Positions 26,375 to 35,311 of a stretch of 64,000 bases of DNA are shown here, piece by piece. The notes below the pieces were generated by a model. That model did not search any database. It was not told the origin of the DNA and saw only the letters and a list, made by a program, of their open reading frames with translations. This DNA comes from a bacterium (GTDB taxonomy: Bacteria; Bacillota_I; Bacilli_A; RF39; UBA660): assembly GCA_019423565.1 (NCBI GenBank), contig JAHZBE010000002.1, positions 62,001 through 126,000 on the forward strand, given 5' to 3'. Position 1 is the stretch's first letter, and every line of letters begins with the position of its first letter. Position numbers and translations under genes: made by a program.

Positions 26375-27541
26375 TCAGTTGATAAATTTTTTCTTACAAT
26401 ATTTATTATATACTAACATTTGTAATAATATACTAAGTGATAAAATTGCAGCGACTATTCTTAAATTATTTAAATTAAATGCATATACAACTGGTATTAA
26501 TAAAATTAGTTCACTGAATGCTTTTCCAAATCCATGGATAGCTTCACCTAAAAATGTATATTCTAATTGATATTTAGTTAAAGTTTTATTTGAACTTATA
26601 TTAAATACAGCAGTATCTACTAAAATTTGAGTAATTTTATACGCAATATTAAATACAATATTATAAATTATAAATACTGTAAATGAGTTTGTAAAAATAA
26701 TTGGTATTGTTACAATTAAGATTGCTAGTGCTGAAATTAAAAAGGCATTTTTGTTTCCTTTTTCTTTTAAATATTTTTTAACTAGTAAAGAAGTAATTAA
26801 ACCTAAAAGAGCAAAAACCGCATTTAAATTTCCTAAACTTGACTCTGAACCTAATGTTAAGAAAATTATAAAAGTAATAGTAGTATCTAATCCACCTCTA
26901 AATCCCATACCTTCAAAGAAAACAATTTTATATATTTCTTTCGCTTGTTCATCTTTAAGGGCATATTTAATGTTTGATAATTTTATAGGATTAATATCAA
27001 ATGTATACTCATCCAAGTAAAAAGTAGAAATAACAGCAATAAATACTAATGAAATGATTATAGTTAACAAAATAGCATATGATGTATTTACTATTACATA
27101 ACCCATTCCAATTGTTGAGATAATTGATATTATACTTGTTACAACACTATTATAAGAAAATATTTTTTTAAATTGATCATCATTTTTAAAATTATATAAA
27201 ATCATTTTATATGCTGACCAATATAACAAACTTGTAGCACAATCTAAAACTGCAAAAAGATATATATAATTTTTAACATTACTACCTAAAAATAATAAAA
27301 CTAATAAACATAATCCATTTGAAAGTAAACCAATACGGTATACATTTAATACATTATTTTTGTTTAACAATTTTAAAGATAAAAAAGAAAAAATCCAATT
27401 TAATGAATATTTTAATGTATAATATAGAACTACACTAATAAAATTACCACCTGTTATTTTTAAAAAATATATAGCTAAAAATAGTGATGTAAATTTACTT
27501 ACGATACTATTAATAGAATGTGTAAATACAATTTTTTTCAT
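26375..27541 (-). CDS. MFS-type transporter
   Basis: A 388-residue integral membrane protein with about 12 hydrophobic segments and short Lys-rich loops, the layout of a Major Facilitator Superfamily permease. No family-specific motif allows a substrate to be named. ATG 27541 is preferred over the ATG 16 codons earlier because GGGAG lies just before it. The gene has its own terminator and no obvious operon partner; the DUF2318-like gene precedes it by about 90 bases. Confidence 0.7.
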   Translation of the reverse strand: MKKIVFTHSINSIVSKFTSLFLAIYFLKITGGNFISVVLYYTLKYSLNWIFSFLSLKLLNKNNVLNVYRIGLLSNGLCLLVLLFLGSNVKNYIYLFAVLDCATSLLYWSAYKMILYNFKNDDQFKKIFSYNSVVTSIISIISTIGMGYVIVNTSYAILLTIIISLVFIAVISTFYLDEYTFDINPIKLSNIKYALKDEQAKEIYKIVFFEGMGFRGGLDTTITFIIFLTLGSESSLGNLNAVFALLGLITSLLVKKYLKEKGNKNAFLISALAILIVTIPIIFTNSFTVFIIYNIVFNIAYKITQILVDTAVFNISSNKTLTKYQLEYTFLGEAIHGFGKAFSELILLIPVVYAFNLNNLRIVAAILSLSILLQMLVYNKYCKKKFIN

Positions 27542-27631
27542 ATTTTTACTCCCACTTTTATTATACTTAATATTGTAATTATACATCAAATTTTAAAAAG
27601 ATACTATAAATTAATATAAAAATTAATTAAA

Positions 27632-28149
27632 TTATGCTTTTGGACCTTTCCAGTTTTCAAATTTATCTTTTAATTCTTTTAACTGTTTTGTACCAATAGT
27701 TATAATTCCATCTTTAATTTGTTTATCTTCTATAGCTATTGGGTTACAACCATCTTCTATAAGATTATCAAGTTCATCAATTGCAAACATATTACCACAA
27801 TTTTGGCATTGAATTTTATTTCCAACTTGTACGAAATATGCATATGGAGAACCACCACATGATTGACAAGTATTTATAACCACCTTTACATTTTCATTTG
27901 AATCCTTAACTGCAAGTAATCCGATAGTTACTCCTTCATATTCATAACTAATATAAACACTTTATCTGTAATATCATTTTCTTTAATTATAATATTCCCA
28001 TCTTTATCCATATTAGACTTTACTATTTTTCCTGTTATTTTTTGTAATCTTGCTGGGGCATTAGAATCAGTAACATTTTCTTTCGAAGTACAACCAGTTA
28101 GCATAAACATAGTTACGAATATTATTAATACAGCATATACTTTTTTAAT
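27632..28149 (-). pseudogene. DUF2318-like metal-binding lipoprotein, frameshifted
   Basis: The N-terminal frame encodes a lipoprotein signal (VTMFMLTGC), then a region ending DITDKVF. The C-terminal frame carries NTCQSCGG and IQCQNCGNMFAI, the paired CxxC motifs of DUF2318, an iron-sulfur/metal protein domain often found with copper or iron uptake genes. A run of three A on the plus strand (27955-27957) would need a fourth to fuse them into one protein of about 170 residues. The start is unclear: no ATG precedes the signal peptide, and the frame runs back to the HMA gene stop at 28149. Its neighbours are an HMA protein and a copper ATPase remnant. Confidence 0.65.
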
Positions 28150-28382
28150 TATTCTTTTTCTCCAATATTAACAATTTTATAATCTAATTTACTAATTGAA
28201 TTTTTTATATCATCATTACTAATACTTTTTGTAGAATAAATAGTTGCTGTTTTATTCTTTAAATTTACTTTTACTTTAGAAACACCATTTAACTCTGATA
28301 AAGCCCTTTCAACTTTCATTTTACAATGTTCACACATCATTCCTTCAATAGTAATTACTTTCTTTATTTTTTTATTAAACAT
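28149..28382 (-). CDS. copZ: heavy-metal-associated (HMA) copper chaperone-like protein
   Basis: A 77-residue HMA domain with the metal site MMCEHC preceded by VITIEG, and the fold's later strands VSKVKVNLKNKTATI. A few extra residues precede the usual start. CopZ proteins hand Cu(I) to CopA ATPases. Here the preceding DNA is only the end of such an ATPase gene (28384-28476), so the partner has been lost or lies elsewhere. GGAAGGAGAG provides the ribosome binding site inside that remnant. Confidence 0.85.
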   Translation of the reverse strand: MFNKKIKKVITIEGMMCEHCKMKVERALSELNGVSKVKVNLKNKTATIYSTKSISNDDIKNSISKLDYKIVNIGEKE

Positions 28383-28383
28383 A

Positions 28384-28476
28384 TATTATCTCTCCTTCCA
28401 TCTTTTTAATCTTAATGCATTTATTATAACTGTAAAACTAGATAATGTCATTGCTAGTCCCGCAATCATTGGGTTC
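28384..28476 (-). pseudogene. copA: C-terminal remnant of a CopA copper ATPase
   Basis: Thirty codons read NPMIAGLAMTLSSFTVIINALRLKRW, the typical last transmembrane helix and tail of CopA-type P1B ATPases. All upstream domains are gone: the sequence continues directly into the stop codon of an unrelated membrane protein gene (28479). This marks a deletion or insertion junction close to 28477. Confidence 0.75.
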
Positions 28477-28478
28477 AT

Positions 28479-29018
28479 TTAAATATTAATTGACTCTAAT
28501 AATCTACACTCATCAGAATCCTGTACACACATAAAACTTTCTAATTCTATTTTCTTAATATGATTCTTATCAGATGAATTTGTAAAATACAATTTTATTA
28601 GATATCCATTTAATTCTTTTACATTATTTCCATATGGCTCAATTAAAATATTTGCACCATAATCCAATTTGTGATGTGTAACCCAAATAATTTTAGTGTT
28701 ATTATTGTGTTTAAATGATGCTTTAAACTTATTTTCTAACTGTATAAAATCTGTTGTTTCTAACAAATCTTTTTTCAATAATTGCTCACTTATATTATTT
28801 GCTTTTTTGTTTGCCAAATGGGCACAATTCCTAAAATTATTGTACCAAAAAAAGATAAAATCCCAGCATAGAAGTTTAAAGCATCTCCAGCTGACCATTC
28901 ACTTTCCAACCACCAAATATTAAAATCATATTTAAATAATATATTTATCATTAGTGGAACAAAAAGAATTATTAAAATTATGAATATTAACAACAAAATT
29001 TTAACAATTTTTTTTCAT
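28479..29018 (-). pseudogene. small membrane protein of unknown function, two frameshifts
   Basis: GAAGTGAG and ATG 29018 start a frame whose run of eight A (29008-29015) leads to an early stop; with seven A it joins a membrane segment (LIFIILIILFVPLMINIL) followed by SAGDALNFYAGILSFFGTIILGIVPIWQ. That frame stops at a run of six A (28803-28808); with seven it continues into ISEQLLKKDLLETTDFIQLE and a 100-residue soluble domain. The SAGD...LSFFGT segment is common in uncharacterised Bacillota membrane proteins. Two slips in one gene point to a decayed gene or poor local sequence. Confidence 0.55.
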
Positions 29019-29047
29019 AAAAACTCACTTCATGTATATTATATCAT

Positions 29048-29078
29048 CAAAAAAATACTTTCGTTAAAAAGTATTTTT
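29048..29078 (-). terminator. terminator after the FxLYD-type lipoprotein
   Basis: AAAAATACTTT/AAAGTATTTTT stem with a 6-base loop and further T residues on the minus strand. Confidence 0.75.
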
Positions 29079-29094
29079 CTTGCTTATCACATTT

Positions 29095-29922
29095 TTAATT
29101 TTCATGTGTTTCTAAATAAATTGTCGCGCTATATTTATTAGTAGATGTGTATGCACTATTACTGGAATATGAAATACAATATTTTGATACTATATAACAC
29201 ATGCCGTCTTCTGATGCTTTTTCTAATGCCTTAGAGACATTGTATGTATTAATACTTTCTGACAATGTAAGCAATGCCAAACTAAATGAACTTTTAAATT
29301 CTTTCAACTCATCTTCTGTATCATAATATATTTTTGCTATATATTGTTCTAATTCACTATTATCAACAGAATATATTTCTAAAATATCGATACTAACATT
29401 TTCCTTTACAACATTATTATATATATGAATTTTATCATCCTTATAACTAATACTTTTTATATATGGGTAACTATTATTATCTGAATATTTTGTTAAAAGG
29501 GAAAGGTTAAATAAAGTATGATTATCATAGATATCTTCAAAATAATCCTTTAAATCATCATTAGATATATCATCACCATTTTTAAAATTCTTTTCTTCTA
29601 ATGTTGGTATTTTTGTATATTCTAATTTTTTTATTTTTACATCATATGACTCTTTCCCATAATATGCAATACAATCTATATCCTTAGTTTGATTAGGATC
29701 TAAATTTATTTGACATGAATCTCCTTCAACTAATGAACCACTCTTTAATTTAAAATAAACTGTTATTTTGTATTTATTATCTGTTGTATTTTTAACCTTT
29801 CCAACAATATAATTATCTTTGTATTTTAAATCTGAAAATTGAAATTTATTCATCCAAGAAATTTTACAACCACATAGTAACATTATCAATATAAATAAAA
29901 CAAATATCTTATCTTTTTTCAT
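29095..29922 (-). CDS. lipoprotein with FxLYD-like domain
   Basis: A 275-residue product with a lipoprotein signal (lipobox LCGC, Cys19). Residues 25-100 look like the beta-rich FxLYD domain of surface proteins: a strand IVGKVKNTTDNKYKITVYFKL, then an Asp/Cys segment. The rest is soluble, mixed helix and strand, with several Cys in the last 50 residues (CYIVSKYC). Function unknown. It lies 18 bases after the Ltp-like gene and is probably cotranscribed with it. Confidence 0.65.
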   Translation of the reverse strand: MKKDKIFVLFILIMLLCGCKISWMNKFQFSDLKYKDNYIVGKVKNTTDNKYKITVYFKLKSGSLVEGDSCQINLDPNQTKDIDCIAYYGKESYDVKIKKLEYTKIPTLEEKNFKNGDDISNDDLKDYFEDIYDNHTLFNLSLLTKYSDNNSYPYIKSISYKDDKIHIYNNVVKENVSIDILEIYSVDNSELEQYIAKIYYDTEDELKEFKSSFSLALLTLSESINTYNVSKALEKASEDGMCYIVSKYCISYSSNSAYTSTNKYSATIYLETHEN

Positions 29923-29940
29923 ATTTTTACCTCTCTCAAA

Positions 29941-31281
29941 TTATAAACCTGCTTGAGACACACCATATTCTGCTTGTTCTCTGGTGAATTTTTCATACAT
30001 CAATTGCTTAACTAATCCTGAATGTGAAAAACTCATAACACTTAAATATTGTTTTGCTTTTTTTACTGCTTGTTCATTCCAATCCGCACCACAATTATCA
30101 ACAGCATATACTGCAGCATCATGTGGATAATTTTCATACTCGAGTTGATGAATTAAACCTAAATATGAAAATGGCATAACACTTAAATATTTTTTTGTAC
30201 TACTTAATGCATTTTTATATTCTAAAGAGGGCTCTTTACCCTTTGAATAAATAAGTACAATTTTTTCATCCTTTTTTATGACTTCATTTGCATTTATACT
30301 TTGACTAATTAATTGTCCGTTTGCTATATAGTTTGAATATTCTAAAGAGACAGAACAAGATTTTAAATTGTTTACATTACACCAATTAACAGCATCATCA
30401 TATGAGATATTTTTAAAATCTATAACAGAAATCATAACTTCGTTATATTTATTTTTAACTTTTTCAATTTCATCATTAAATAAACCATACTTTTCATATG
30501 CAGTTACATATTCATAATATTTTTTACACATTTCCCTTGTACATGAATCAAATCTATTTAAATAATCTAAAATATCATTTTTTGCTTGTTCTATTTTTTC
30601 ATCGGGAAGTTTCTTATATTTTTTAGATATTTTATCAAGTTCTGAATTCCAATACTTATCAAGTTTTCCACTTGATGGTTCATTTTTTGACTTTTTCGTT
30701 TTTTGAATATTTTCTACTATAAAACTTTTTAACTCCTTATAATATGATGAATATTTTTCATTAATTTCAATTACATATGAATCAACATTAAAAATATAAT
30801 TTTTTTCATTAGTAAATAAAGATTTATATTCATCGTACTCTGATAAAAATGTATTATCAATATATTTATGCAATATTTTATATTTACTATTAATAAATTT
30901 GATTTTTGCTTTTGCTTCATTTTTCGAATTATATTTGTAAACACCTATTTCAATTTCAGTATTAAAACTACTTTTTGAAGGTATTTCTATTAATGATGCT
31001 TCTACATATGAATAGTCATAATTAACATCTTTTGATTTTTCAATAATTGTTACCTTATTTCCATTTTCACCATCAAATATATACTTGTATTGATATCTAT
31101 TTAAAATTTTTTCAGCCAGTATATATGTATCATTCATATTGTTTTTACTATTTAAATACATTAATAATGAAACTAAAAAGATAAAAATACTTATAGACAA
31201 AGATATGATAAATATTTTTTTACTTTTATCATTTTTTTCCCTTTCTTTATTTTTATTACTACTAACTTTCCCTTTTTCCAT
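29941..31281 (-). CDS. membrane-anchored surface protein with PASTA-like and Ltp repeats
   Basis: The 446-residue protein has a charged cytoplasmic start, one transmembrane helix (about 25-45) and a long extracellular Lys/Asn-rich part. Around 310-350 a PASTA-like domain appears (YDDAVNWCNVNNL ... GQLISQSINANEVIKKDEKI.LIYSKG). The C-terminus has two Ltp repeats (YLSVMPFSYLGLIHQL, DWNEQAVKKAKQYLS, FSHSGLVKQLMYEKFTREQAEYGV). Ltp repeats are known from the superinfection-exclusion lipoprotein of Streptococcus phage TP-J34. ATG 31281 is preferred over GTG 31290 because the site AGAGGTG precedes it. Phage exclusion is a possibility, not shown here. Confidence 0.75.
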   Translation of the reverse strand: MEKGKVSSNKNKEREKNDKSKKIFIISLSISIFIFLVSLLMYLNSKNNMNDTYILAEKILNRYQYKYIFDGENGNKVTIIEKSKDVNYDYSYVEASLIEIPSKSSFNTEIEIGVYKYNSKNEAKAKIKFINSKYKILHKYIDNTFLSEYDEYKSLFTNEKNYIFNVDSYVIEINEKYSSYYKELKSFIVENIQKTKKSKNEPSSGKLDKYWNSELDKISKKYKKLPDEKIEQAKNDILDYLNRFDSCTREMCKKYYEYVTAYEKYGLFNDEIEKVKNKYNEVMISVIDFKNISYDDAVNWCNVNNLKSCSVSLEYSNYIANGQLISQSINANEVIKKDEKIVLIYSKGKEPSLEYKNALSSTKKYLSVMPFSYLGLIHQLEYENYPHDAAVYAVDNCGADWNEQAVKKAKQYLSVMSFSHSGLVKQLMYEKFTREQAEYGVSQAGL

Positions 31282-31401
31282 ACTTGACACCTCTTATGGT
31301 GATTATATCACAATTTTGACACTATGTATAGAACTTTTTTCTATTATATATCAGTAATAATATTCTATGATAAGTGAGAAAATATATATAGGTGATGATT
31401 A

Positions 31402-31671
31402 ATGAATTTTAATAAAGATGATGATAGATATATTTATGAAATAGTAAGTGAAAATATTAAATATTTTAGAATGCATAATAATAGCAAATATAGTACATAT
31501 GGAAAACTAACACAGGAAAAACTTGCAGAATTATGTGATATCAGTCATAGTTTAATTAGTAATATTGAATCAAAAAAAGTTCAACAATCATTTAGCATTG
31601 CAGTTCTTTATAGAATTTCAAGAATATTAGAAGTTGACATAAAAGAATTTTTTATAAAAAGGAATCTTTAA
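31402..31671 (+). CDS. XRE-family transcriptional regulator
   Basis: An 89-residue Cro/C1-type regulator: helix-turn-helix LTQEKLAELCDISHSLISNIES, then VLYRISRILEVDIKEFF. TAGGTGATGA precedes the ATG. It is divergent from the Ltp-like gene (start to start about 120 bases), so it is a good candidate for its repressor. Confidence 0.85.
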   Translation: MNFNKDDDRYIYEIVSENIKYFRMHNNSKYSTYGKLTQEKLAELCDISHSLISNIESKKVQQSFSIAVLYRISRILEVDIKEFFIKRNL

Positions 31672-31681
31672 AGTCAAAAAA

Positions 31682-31720
31682 GAGAGAATATACTTTTAAA
31701 TAGTTTCTCGCTTTTATTTT
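31682..31720 (+). terminator. terminator after the XRE gene
   Basis: GAGAGAA/TTCTCGC stem (one mismatch) with an AT-rich loop, then TTTTATTTT on the plus strand. Confidence 0.6.
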
Positions 31721-31765
31721 GAAATGATAATACAATTTTTAATTAGATTTTATCATTAAGATTAT

Positions 31766-32350
31766 TTATTTTTTATAAAAATGAAAATCACAACAGTCTC
31801 CGCCATAACCTAATGTTGTTGTTCTTTTAAATCCAATTTTCTTAAGTCCACCATATGTTACATCATCTACATCGCAAAAAAGACAACACAACTTTTCACA
31901 ATCATTTTCTACACAAGCTGTATGCCAAAGACATTTTTTCATTGTAACATCAAAAGAATTCTTGTCGTGACTTTGTTCACTTTCCCATAAATCAGTTTTT
32001 CGTACAACTTTAAGAAATATTTTGCTATAAATTGAATAAAAGCATGGTACTTTTTCCATTTTTACCATAGATAAATGTTTTTGTTTAGCAACTATATCAA
32101 TCATATATTTTTTCATATATTTATATATTTCATCATTTGCTAAATCACTTTTTAACATTGCTTTGTATAATGCTATGCGAGGAAGAATTGTTTGAACTAA
32201 TGTCTTAATTTGATTTTCAGATTTATTCTTTGTATTTTTAATAAGTTCATCAAGCATTTTCTCTTGCTTATCAAATAATACATTACCTTTATCTAAACCA
32301 AATTCTTCTATTAGATATTTCCTTATTTGTTTTTGCTGTTTTATTTTCAT
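31766..32350 (-). CDS. ATC hydrolase-family protein (L-2-amino-thiazoline-4-carboxylic acid hydrolase-like)
   Basis: A 194-residue protein with a basic helical N-terminal half and a Cys-rich C-terminal half. The latter holds the conserved pattern LWHTACVEND, CEKLCCLFCDVDDVTYGGL, then FKRTTTLGYGGDCCDFHF, which I recognise as the ATC_hydrolase (PF14196-type) signature. The founding enzyme opens the thiazoline ring on the route to L-cysteine, but most homologues are uncharacterised and may have other hydrolytic or metal-dependent roles. It stands alone with its own promoter. Confidence 0.7.
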   Translation of the reverse strand: MKIKQQKQIRKYLIEEFGLDKGNVLFDKQEKMLDELIKNTKNKSENQIKTLVQTILPRIALYKAMLKSDLANDEIYKYMKKYMIDIVAKQKHLSMVKMEKVPCFYSIYSKIFLKVVRKTDLWESEQSHDKNSFDVTMKKCLWHTACVENDCEKLCCLFCDVDDVTYGGLKKIGFKRTTTLGYGGDCCDFHFYKK

Positions 32351-32392
32351 AATTATAATACCTCCATAATAACTATTTACTTCTACATAAAT

Positions 32393-32401
32393 ATTATAAC
32401 A
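32393..32401 (-). promoter_or_regulatory. extended -10 promoter of the ATC hydrolase-like gene
   Basis: TGTTATAAT on the minus strand is a perfect extended -10 about 45 bases before the start codon. The -35 region is weak. 32400-32500 carries nothing else. Confidence 0.5.
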
Positions 32402-32503
32402 CGCTCTTAAAGCATAGTATGAAATGAGTTAAACTAATTAATATGCTTTTATTATTTAAAACACTTTAATACAACTCCATTTGTGTATCATATTTATTTT
32501 TTT

Positions 32504-33128
32504 AGTACTTTTTTCTTACTATTTTCTTTTCTTAATACTTCATAATTGCCTGTTTTACTATAAACTTTATATCCATGATTTATTCTCCATGCTTTTCTTT
32601 CTTCGGCAGGCATTTGATACACTTCTTCTGCTATATCAATATGTAATATACCATCTAAATGATCAATTTCATGTGATAATACAGTTGATTCAAATCCTCA
32701 AAAGCTTCTTGTTTTTTAGTACCTTCAACATCATAATATTCTAATTCTATTTTGTAAGGTCTTAAAACTCTTCCAAAATTATCTAGACAACTAGCACATG
32801 CTTCCCAATAATCAGTTAATCCTTCTCTTTTTGTTATAACAGGATTTATTAATACTTTTGCTTCATTATAATTTTTTTCTTCTTCACTTACAGTATTAGC
32901 TTGCATCTTATTTATAATATCTAAATTAGTATTTTTTAAATATATCATCCTTTTAGGTATACCAAGTTGAACAGCAGCCATTGCCATTACTGCATTTTCT
33001 TTACAATACTCATCTAATACACTTATATCGTTCATTAATTCTTTATCATTTTTAATATCAACTTCTTTTGATATTTGTCTTAAATATTCTTCATTATCCC
33101 CTATTGTAATTGATTCTATTTTTTTCAT
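32504..33128 (-). pseudogene. def: peptide deformylase-like protein, frameshifted
   Basis: The upstream frame holds a deformylase N-terminal half: AMAAVQLGIPKR (motif 1, normally GxGxAAxQ) and WEACASCLDNFGR (motif 2, normally EGCLS). It ends in a wrong frame after EAFEDL. One more T in the TTT near 32692 would restore EDFESTVLSHEIDHLDGILHID, which contains the zinc motif HEIDH, and a tail to 32504. Deformylase removes the N-formyl group from new proteins. Even with the frame restored, motif 2 has Ala for Gly, so this may be a divergent second copy. ATG 33128 follows GGAGG; the GTG five codons earlier lies in that site. Confidence 0.75.
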
Positions 33129-33181
33129 TTTTATTTCCTCCACATCATTATCTTATTATTACACATATGCCTATCAATAGC

Positions 33182-33203
33182 AAAAAAACAACTATTTCTA
33201 GTT
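33182..33203 (-). terminator. terminator after the 144-residue membrane protein
   Basis: AACTA-GAAA-TAGTT hairpin followed by GTTTTTTT on the minus strand, overlapping the stop codon. Confidence 0.65.
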
Positions 33204-33636
33204 ATTTTTCTTCTACTGCTTTAAACCCACAATCTAAACTTACTTGTACATTATAATTATTTTTACCATATGGACTAGTTGGATAAACAATTACCATAGT
33301 ATTTGTTTTATCACAAGACTTATCTCCATTTTTAAAATTCTTTATCTTATTAGAAAAATCTTCACTATATTTTTCAAGTTCAGTCAAATTAAATTTTAAA
33401 CCAATTGTTTCATATTTTTGTAAAAATTCCTTTGTTTCATCTAAGTTTTTACCACTTGAAACTGATGGATAGTAATAACTCATATATATTTCATTACCCA
33501 TATTTGTTAAATCATTTACTATTTTTTCTTCTTTTGAAAGTCTTAAGTCCTTAGTAAAGAACCATATTAATAATCCAACTACTATTAATAAAATTAATAA
33601 TAAAATAACAAATAATATTTTTTTACTCTTTTTCAT
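33202..33636 (-). CDS. membrane-anchored hypothetical protein
   Basis: A 144-residue protein with one N-terminal transmembrane segment (ILFVILLLILLIVVGLLIWFF) and an extracellular domain of about 110 residues with two Cys (near GDKSCDKT and SLDCGF) that may form a disulfide. Not recognised. It follows trmL by 9 bases and is likely cotranscribed with it, but a functional link is not apparent. Confidence 0.65.
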   Translation of the reverse strand: MKKSKKILFVILLLILLIVVGLLIWFFTKDLRLSKEEKIVNDLTNMGNEIYMSYYYPSVSSGKNLDETKEFLQKYETIGLKFNLTELEKYSEDFSNKIKNFKNGDKSCDKTNTMVIVYPTSPYGKNNYNVQVSLDCGFKAVEEK

Positions 33637-33645
33637 TTTATTCTC

Positions 33646-34152
33646 CTATTCAATTATAAAGTCTTCACTTTTATGAGGTTCTTTAAATAATAAACCTTCA
33701 TAATTTTGTTGCCTTAATACTTCATATATTACAATTGCTGCACAATTTGATAAATTAAGCGCTCTTACTTTATCTGTCATTGGTATTCTCATACATCTAT
33801 CTAAATCTTCTCTTAATATTTCTTTTGGAATACCTGTACTTTCTTTTCCAAATATTAAGTATATATCTTCTTTAGTATTAGAGTAATCAAATGAAGTATG
33901 AGGCTTTTTACCATATCTTGTAAAATAATAATATGTTCCTTTGTTTTTTGATTTAAAATCTTCAAAATTTTCATATACTTCATAGTTTAAATTTTCTATA
34001 TAATTTACGGCACTTCTTTTTAAATGACTTTCATCTAAAGAAAAACCTAATGGTTTAATCAAATGTAATTTAGTATTAGTTGCGACGCATGTTCTCATTA
34101 TATTTCCTGTATTACCAGGTATTTCTGGCTGATACAAAACTATATTATTCAT
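33646..34152 (-). CDS. trmL: tRNA (cytidine/uridine-2'-O)-methyltransferase TrmL
   Basis: A 168-residue SPOUT methyltransferase of the TrmL/YibK type. It begins NNIVLYQPEIPGNTGNIMRTC, the family's opening, and ends with the trefoil-knot motifs IFGKESTGIPKEIL and IPMTDKVRALNLSNCAAIVIYE. TrmL methylates the 2'-hydroxyl of nucleotide 34 in tRNA-Leu using SAM. The start codon lies 1 base after the rubrerythrin stop, suggesting coupled translation. Confidence 0.93.
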   Translation of the reverse strand: MNNIVLYQPEIPGNTGNIMRTCVATNTKLHLIKPLGFSLDESHLKRSAVNYIENLNYEVYENFEDFKSKNKGTYYYFTRYGKKPHTSFDYSNTKEDIYLIFGKESTGIPKEILREDLDRCMRIPMTDKVRALNLSNCAAIVIYEVLRQQNYEGLLFKEPHKSEDFIIE

Positions 34153-34153
34153 A

Positions 34154-34693
34154 TTAGTAATTTTCTTTTAATTCTTCGAAATAACTTTGTGGATGAGCAC
34201 ATACTGGGCAAACTTTTGGAGCTTCATCTCCTACATAAACATATCCGCAGTTACGACAAATCCAAACTGTTTCTTCTCCCTTTTTAAATACTAAATCATC
34301 TTCTATATTACCAATTAATTTCATATATCTTTCTTCATGTCTTTTTTCTATTTTTCCAACTTCTTCAAATAGTTTTGCAATTCTATCAAAACCTTCTTCT
34401 TTTGCTTCTTTTGCGAATGTAGCATACATATCTGTCCATTCATAGTTTTCACCTGCTGCGGCATCTTTTAAATTTTCTATTGTACTTGGAACGCTTCCAT
34501 TATGTAATTCTTTAAACCATATTTTAGCGTGTTCTTTTTCATTACCTGCAGTTTCTTCAAATATTGCTGCTATTTGTTCATATCCTTCTTTTTTTGCTTT
34601 TGAAGCATAGTATGTATATTTATTTCTTGCCTGACTTTCTCCTGCGAAAGCTGCAAGTAAATTTGCTTCTGTTTTACTTCCTTTTAATTCCAT
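34154..34693 (-). CDS. rbr: rubrerythrin
   Basis: A 179-residue rubrerythrin. The four-helix diiron domain has NLLAAFAGESQARNKY (first Glu ligand), ETAGNEKEHAKIW, and EEVGKIEKRHEERY. A C-terminal rubredoxin domain shows CRNCGY and CPVCAH. The protein reduces hydrogen peroxide in the cytoplasm of anaerobes with electrons from rubredoxin or NADH systems. It supports an anaerobic lifestyle, in line with the anaerobic ribonucleotide reductase at the right edge. Confidence 0.95.
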   Translation of the reverse strand: MELKGSKTEANLLAAFAGESQARNKYTYYASKAKKEGYEQIAAIFEETAGNEKEHAKIWFKELHNGSVPSTIENLKDAAAGENYEWTDMYATFAKEAKEEGFDRIAKLFEEVGKIEKRHEERYMKLIGNIEDDLVFKKGEETVWICRNCGYVYVGDEAPKVCPVCAHPQSYFEELKENY

Positions 34694-34753
34694 AATTTTC
34701 TACCTCTCTTTCACAAATAATTATACAATATTTTTTTATTTTTTTCTATCTAT

Positions 34754-35311
34754 TTATCTTAAAATTTCTACATTATCTCCTGTAAATAATTTATATTCTT
34801 TTGAATCTACTGTATCAATATGAAGTTCTGGATAATCACCTATACTTATTTTTATATGTACATTATCAATAATAGTATTATCACTTAGTTTAACACTAAC
34901 AATATCATCATTTTTAAAGCCTTCTTTTTCTGATATTACTTTAGTCATATGAATATGTCTATTTGATAATATTACACATTTTCTTTTTATTGAACTTTTT
35001 TCTGATTCAATAATTATTTCTTCAGCGTTAGTTAAATCTCCTGAATTTCTATATGGAGGATTAATACCTAATACTCTCGCATCTTCTTTTGATATTTCTA
35101 CTTGTGTATATGTTCTTTCTGGTCCAATTACTCTTACATTTTCTATTTTTTTATCACCATTTATTAAATTAACTGTTTCATAGCATGCATAATTATTATC
35201 TTGTGATAATCTTCTTTTTTCTCTTAAAATATAATCGTCACCAAATAAAATATTTTTATCTTCTATACTTAAGTGTATATGTCTATTTGATACACCAACT
35301 TTTACTTTCAT
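34754..35311 (-). CDS. pduL: PduL-like phosphate acyltransferase
   Basis: A 185-residue PduL/EutD-type phosphotransacylase with two repeats, each with an NRHIHLS or NRHIHMT zinc motif (residues about 9 and 118). Both begin a beta strand after VGVS/VILS. The family transfers acyl groups between phosphate and CoA (acetyl or propanoyl). No acetate kinase, shell or diol-use genes lie nearby, so it is probably the housekeeping phosphotransacetylase, a role PduL plays in many Bacillota that lack Pta. Start supported by AGGAGG upstream. Confidence 0.9.
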   Translation of the reverse strand: MKVKVGVSNRHIHLSIEDKNILFGDDYILREKRRLSQDNNYACYETVNLINGDKKIENVRVIGPERTYTQVEISKEDARVLGINPPYRNSGDLTNAEEIIIESEKSSIKRKCVILSNRHIHMTKVISEKEGFKNDDIVSVKLSDNTIIDNVHIKISIGDYPELHIDTVDSKEYKLFTGDNVEILR

